Below are positions 61,177 to 64,000 of a DNA stretch of 64,000 nt, in pieces. Positions within the stretch are counted from its first letter, which is position 1, and the number at the start of each line of letters is the position of its first letter. The DNA is taken from NCBI GenBank assembly GCA_026387915.1, contig JAPLKS010000005.1, positions 1-64,000 on the forward strand, written 5' to 3'. Position numbers and translations under genes: made by a program. The notes under the pieces are model-generated. The model did no database searches. It saw only the letters and a list, made by a program, of their open reading frames with translations, and was not told the origin of the DNA. Origin of the DNA: Gemmatimonadota bacterium (GTDB lineage Bacteria; Gemmatimonadota; Gemmatimonadetes; Gemmatimonadales; Gemmatimonadaceae).

Positions 61177-63717
61177 ATGTCTAACGCACGCGCCAAGCAC
61201 GTCGCGCCCGCCTCGGCCGCCGACGCCCCCCACGAACGCCTCCTCCCGCTCCTCCTCCTGCTCTTTGTGGGCAGTGGGTGTGCGGCGCTCATTTATGAAG
61301 TGCTCTGGTACCAGAACCTCTCGCTCATTGTCGGCTCCAACGCCGTCTCCATGGGCGTGGTGCTCGGCACCTTCATGGGCGGGATGTGCATCGGCAGTCT
61401 CCTGCTCCCGCGCTACGTCTCGGCCTCCGCGCATCCCCTGCGCGTGTATGCCGCACTCGAAGCGATCATCGGCGCGAGCGCGGTGTTCATTCTGTACGTG
61501 CTTCCCTATGCCGGCGGGTTGTACACGTCCGTTGGCGGTCCCGGCTTTGCTGGCGTGCTGCTCCGCGGACTCTTTTGCGCGCTCTTTCTCTTGGTCCCCA
61601 CCATTGCGATGGGCGCCACGCTTCCGGCTGTTGCGCGCTGGGTGAAAGCGACGCCGAGTGGGGTGAGTTGGCTCGGATTCTTTTATGCGGGGAATATTGG
61701 CGGCGCCGTGTTTGGCTGCCTGCTCGCTGGGTTCTATTTGCTGCGCGTGCACGACAGTGAGATTGCCACGTGGGTCGCGTTCGCGATGAATGTCGGCGTG
61801 GCGCTGTTGGCGCTGGTGCTCGCCAACAACAGCGCGGCCGCGAGTGCAACCACGCACGCCGACGCCAAGAACGCCGGCGGCGCCACCGGCGCCACCGGCG
61901 CCTCCGCGACGCGCGAACCGTTGATTGTCATGGCCCCCGGCAGCTGGCCCATCTACGCGGCCATCGCGCTCTCCGGCGCCACCGCGCTGGGCGCCGAAGT
62001 CATCTGGACGCGCCTGCTCGCGTTACTCCTCGGCGCCACCACCTACACCTTCTCGCTCATTCTTGCTGCGGTGCTCGTGGGGCTCGGCATTGGCTCCACG
62101 CTCGGTGCGTCGCTCGCGCGCAACGCGCGCAGTCCGCAACGTGTGCTTGGCGTGCTCCAGTTTGGGGTGGTGGCCGCCATTGGCTGGGCCGCCTACTGCG
62201 AAACGCGCACGCTCCCCTACTGGCCCGTAAATCCCGCGCTCGCACCGACGCCCTGGTTCCAGTTCCAGATTGATTTTGTGCGCTGCCTCTGGACAGTGCT
62301 CCCCGCCGCTGTGCTCTGGGGCGCGAGCTTTCCGCTTGCACTCGCCGCTGTGGCGCCTGGTGAAAAAGATTCCGGTCGTTTGGTCGGCACCGTGTACGCC
62401 GCGAATACGGTTGGTGCCATTCTCGGCGCACTCGTGGCCAGCTTGTGGATGATTGCGCATATCGGCACGCAACAATCACAGCGCGTGCTGATGGCGCTCG
62501 CCGCTATTGGCGCGGTGCTGGTGTTTGTCTTTGCCCGTGCCAAGGAACCGGATGGCCACGAGTCCAACGAGGCCACCACCAAGCGCGACGCTATGCGTGG
62601 ACTCGGCTGGGCCGCCGCGACCATTGCGCTCACGATCACGATGGCGACGACGGTCATTCCCGTGCCCGCCATTCTCGTGGGCTACGGCCGCTACTCCGCC
62701 ACGTGGCTCAATAGCCACGGCGATTTCATTTTTGTGGGCGAGGGGATGAACTCCTCGATGGCCGTCTCGCGCCTTGAGAGCGGCTACCTCAACTATCACA
62801 ACGCCGGCAAGGTGCAGGCGTCGAGCGAACCGCAGGACATGCGCCTACAGCGCATGCTCGGCCATCTCACCACGCTCGTGCCGCGGCAATCGAAGAACGT
62901 GATGGTGATTGCCTTTGGCGCCGGCGTCACAGCCGGTGCGGTGAGCATCAATCCCGATGTCGAGCACGAGACGATTGTAGAGATCGAACCGCTCGTGCCG
63001 TCCACGGTGAGCACGTACTTCGGCGAGCAGAATTACAACGTGGCCAAGAATCCCAAGGTCACGGTGAAGATTGACGACGCGCGCCACTACCTGCTGACCA
63101 CCAAAGAAAAGTTCGACGCCATCACCAGCGATCCTTTTGATCCGTGGGTGAAGGGCGCGGCTACGCTGTACACCAAGGAATTTTTTGACGAAGCCAAACG
63201 CCATCTGAATCCGGGTGGCGTGGTGACGGTGTTCATTCAGTTGTATGAGAGCGGCACCGCCGCGGTGAAGAGCGAAGTCTCGACCTTCCTTGAGGCGTTC
63301 CCGAATGCCGTGGTGTTCGGCAACACTAACGGTGGACAGGGCTACGACATTGTGATGCTCGGCAGCCCGGACCCGCTGCGCATTGACGTGGACGCGCTCG
63401 AAGCCAAGCTGTTGCGTCCCGAGTTTGCGCCGGTGCGGCAGTCGCTCGCCGACATTGGCTACTTCTCCGGCACCGAACTGCTCCAGACGTATGCCGCGCA
63501 GGGGCATCAGCTCGACGCCTGGCTTGCCGACGCGCAGGTGAACCGCGATCGCAACTTGCGCCTGCAGTATCTCGCGGGGCTCGGCGTCAACAAATACGAG
63601 CAGGCGAGCATCTACGCCGGCATCCTCAGCGGCGGCAAATGGCCGGATTCGCTCTTTGTGGCGAGCCCGGAGCGGTTGATGACGCTACGCGCTGGGGCGA
63701 TGCGGCCGCGCTATTAG
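61177..63717 (+). CDS. MFS-type membrane protein fused to a spermidine-synthase-like domain
   Basis: 846 residues. Residues 20-510 have about 13-14 membrane helices (LLPLLLLLFVGSGCAALIY, WPIYAAIALSGATALGAEV, LTITMATTVIPVP). The C-terminal part (530-790) is a class I Rossmann fold of the spermidine-synthase type (VMVIAFGAGVTAGAVSI in place of the usual GGGDG, TIVEIEPLV, AITSDPFDPWVKGAATLYT). Fused proteins of this kind are common in soil bacteria; whether they make polyamines is unclear, and no speD is nearby. The altered glycine loop makes substrate prediction unsafe. Start at 61177 after a 162-base divergent gap. Confidence 0.85.
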   Translation: MSNARAKHVAPASAADAPHERLLPLLLLLFVGSGCAALIYEVLWYQNLSLIVGSNAVSMGVVLGTFMGGMCIGSLLLPRYVSASAHPLRVYAALEAIIGASAVFILYVLPYAGGLYTSVGGPGFAGVLLRGLFCALFLLVPTIAMGATLPAVARWVKATPSGVSWLGFFYAGNIGGAVFGCLLAGFYLLRVHDSEIATWVAFAMNVGVALLALVLANNSAAASATTHADAKNAGGATGATGASATREPLIVMAPGSWPIYAAIALSGATALGAEVIWTRLLALLLGATTYTFSLILAAVLVGLGIGSTLGASLARNARSPQRVLGVLQFGVVAAIGWAAYCETRTLPYWPVNPALAPTPWFQFQIDFVRCLWTVLPAAVLWGASFPLALAAVAPGEKDSGRLVGTVYAANTVGAILGALVASLWMIAHIGTQQSQRVLMALAAIGAVLVFVFARAKEPDGHESNEATTKRDAMRGLGWAAATIALTITMATTVIPVPAILVGYGRYSATWLNSHGDFIFVGEGMNSSMAVSRLESGYLNYHNAGKVQASSEPQDMRLQRMLGHLTTLVPRQSKNVMVIAFGAGVTAGAVSINPDVEHETIVEIEPLVPSTVSTYFGEQNYNVAKNPKVTVKIDDARHYLLTTKEKFDAITSDPFDPWVKGAATLYTKEFFDEAKRHLNPGGVVTVFIQLYESGTAAVKSEVSTFLEAFPNAVVFGNTNGGQGYDIVMLGSPDPLRIDVDALEAKLLRPEFAPVRQSLADIGYFSGTELLQTYAAQGHQLDAWLADAQVNRDRNLRLQYLAGLGVNKYEQASIYAGILSGGKWPDSLFVASPERLMTLRAGAMRPRY

Positions 63718-63724
63718 GCGCTCG

Positions 63725-63756
63725 GTGGCGCACCCTCGGTGAGAGGGGTGCGCCAC
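63725..63756 (+). terminator. Hairpin after the MFS/spermidine-synthase gene
   Basis: An 11-bp perfect stem (GTGGCGCACCC) with a 10-base loop begins 8 bases after the stop and is followed by TTCCCTTC. Confidence 0.55.
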
Positions 63757-63823
63757 TTCCCTTCGGGGGCGCGGGATAGTAACTGTTCATTCGGTGACTA
63801 TCCCCCGTGCCCCAGAGAACTCG

Positions 63824-64000
63824 ATGACGGCGACTCGCCTCCGAATCGTCCTCGCGCTACTCAGCTCCACCGCGCTCGCGCTCCTCAGCGCCTGCGGAGG
63901 CGGCAGCGGCAGTGGCGGTGCGAGCAGCGACGCCAAGTCGCCCACGGGTGTCATCAACACCAGCTTTGCGCGCCTGCAGTCGCAGGTCCTCGAAAAATCG
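63824..64000 (+). CDS. Start of a putative lipoprotein gene, cut by the window end
   Basis: 59 codons from the ATG at 63824. The N-terminus RLRIVLALLSSTALALLSAC has a lipobox (LLSAC) and is followed by a Gly/Ser linker. The mature protein begins VINTSFARLQSQVLEKS. No family is recognised from so short a piece; the frame is open to the end. Confidence 0.65.
   Translation, partial: MTATRLRIVLALLSSTALALLSACGGGSGSGGASSDAKSPTGVINTSFARLQSQVLEKS

Noticed and set aside
61177-63717. Complete polyamine synthesis locus
   Set aside because: Only the fused synthase-like domain is present, with an altered cofactor loop and no SAM decarboxylase.
1-64000. tRNA, rRNA, transposon, integrase or phage genes
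   Set aside because: None were seen on reading both strands; gene order looks like ordinary chromosome.

Overview
The window is about 64 kb of high-GC chromosomal DNA, densely coded on both strands. It has no tRNA, rRNA, insertion sequence, phage or CRISPR signal and no gene-free stretch longer than about 230 bases. The gene content suggests a Gram-negative-type, aerobic heterotroph and fits Gemmatimonadota best: an Omp85/TamB pair, many Tat-exported oxidoreductases, secreted M1/S10/BNR-type proteins with Gly-Arg-rich linkers, carboxypeptidase-regulatory/plug proteins, DUF1080, and heme A synthase. This taxonomic placement is an inference from gene families; no marker gene is present to confirm it.

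Layout. 1-2984 (minus): lspA, a Tat-exported DsrE-like protein, a methyltransferase with a Gly-Lys-Ala repeat tail, a small lipoprotein and a truncated trpF. 3031-12201 (plus): hrpB helicase, an Omp85 barrel protein and TamB, the latter two translationally coupled. 12220-14130: mscL, a DUF4126 protein, and VOC and GNAT enzymes. 14212-17784 (plus): DUF1080 protein, nucleoside-permease-like MFS, cutC and a DUF1906 lipoprotein. 17781-31568 (minus): a long co-directional array holding SDR, Tat TIM-barrel isomerase, GMC dehydrogenase with its Tat small subunit, serine hydrolase, M1 peptidase, two exported acetamidase/formamidase paralogues, acyl-CoA ligase, Gfo/Idh/MocA oxidoreductase and proline dehydrogenase. 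31661-42557: hemJ, serine hydrolase, VOC, two carboxypeptidase-regulatory proteins, S10 peptidase, zinc alcohol dehydrogenase, ctaA, msrA and msrB. 42718-49730: a multi-HAMP chemoreceptor, an outer-membrane protein, an acyl-CoA dehydrogenase and a diguanylate cyclase gene broken by an apparent one-base deletion. 49741-64000: HpcH aldolase, a second Tat DsrE-like protein, a large Asp-box beta-propeller protein, a hexapeptide transferase, a Tat Gfo/Idh/MocA protein, a very large CPBP protease, an MFS/spermidine-synthase fusion and the start of a lipoprotein.

How the genes may work together. The most coherent theme is periplasmic sugar oxidation. The GMC dehydrogenase with Tat small subunit, DUF1080 (the family now called 3-keto-disaccharide hydrolase), a Tat sugar isomerase-type TIM barrel, two Gfo/Idh/MocA oxidoreductases and an MFS importer together resemble a dispersed 3-keto-glycoside pathway. 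Other themes are outer-membrane assembly (Omp85-TamB, lspA), respiratory heme synthesis (hemJ, ctaA), methionine-sulfoxide repair (msrA-msrB) and secreted peptide or amide hydrolysis (M1, S10, serine hydrolases, FmdA-like amidases). Convergent gene pairs are tightly packed; several are separated by perfect hairpins that probably terminate transcription in both directions.
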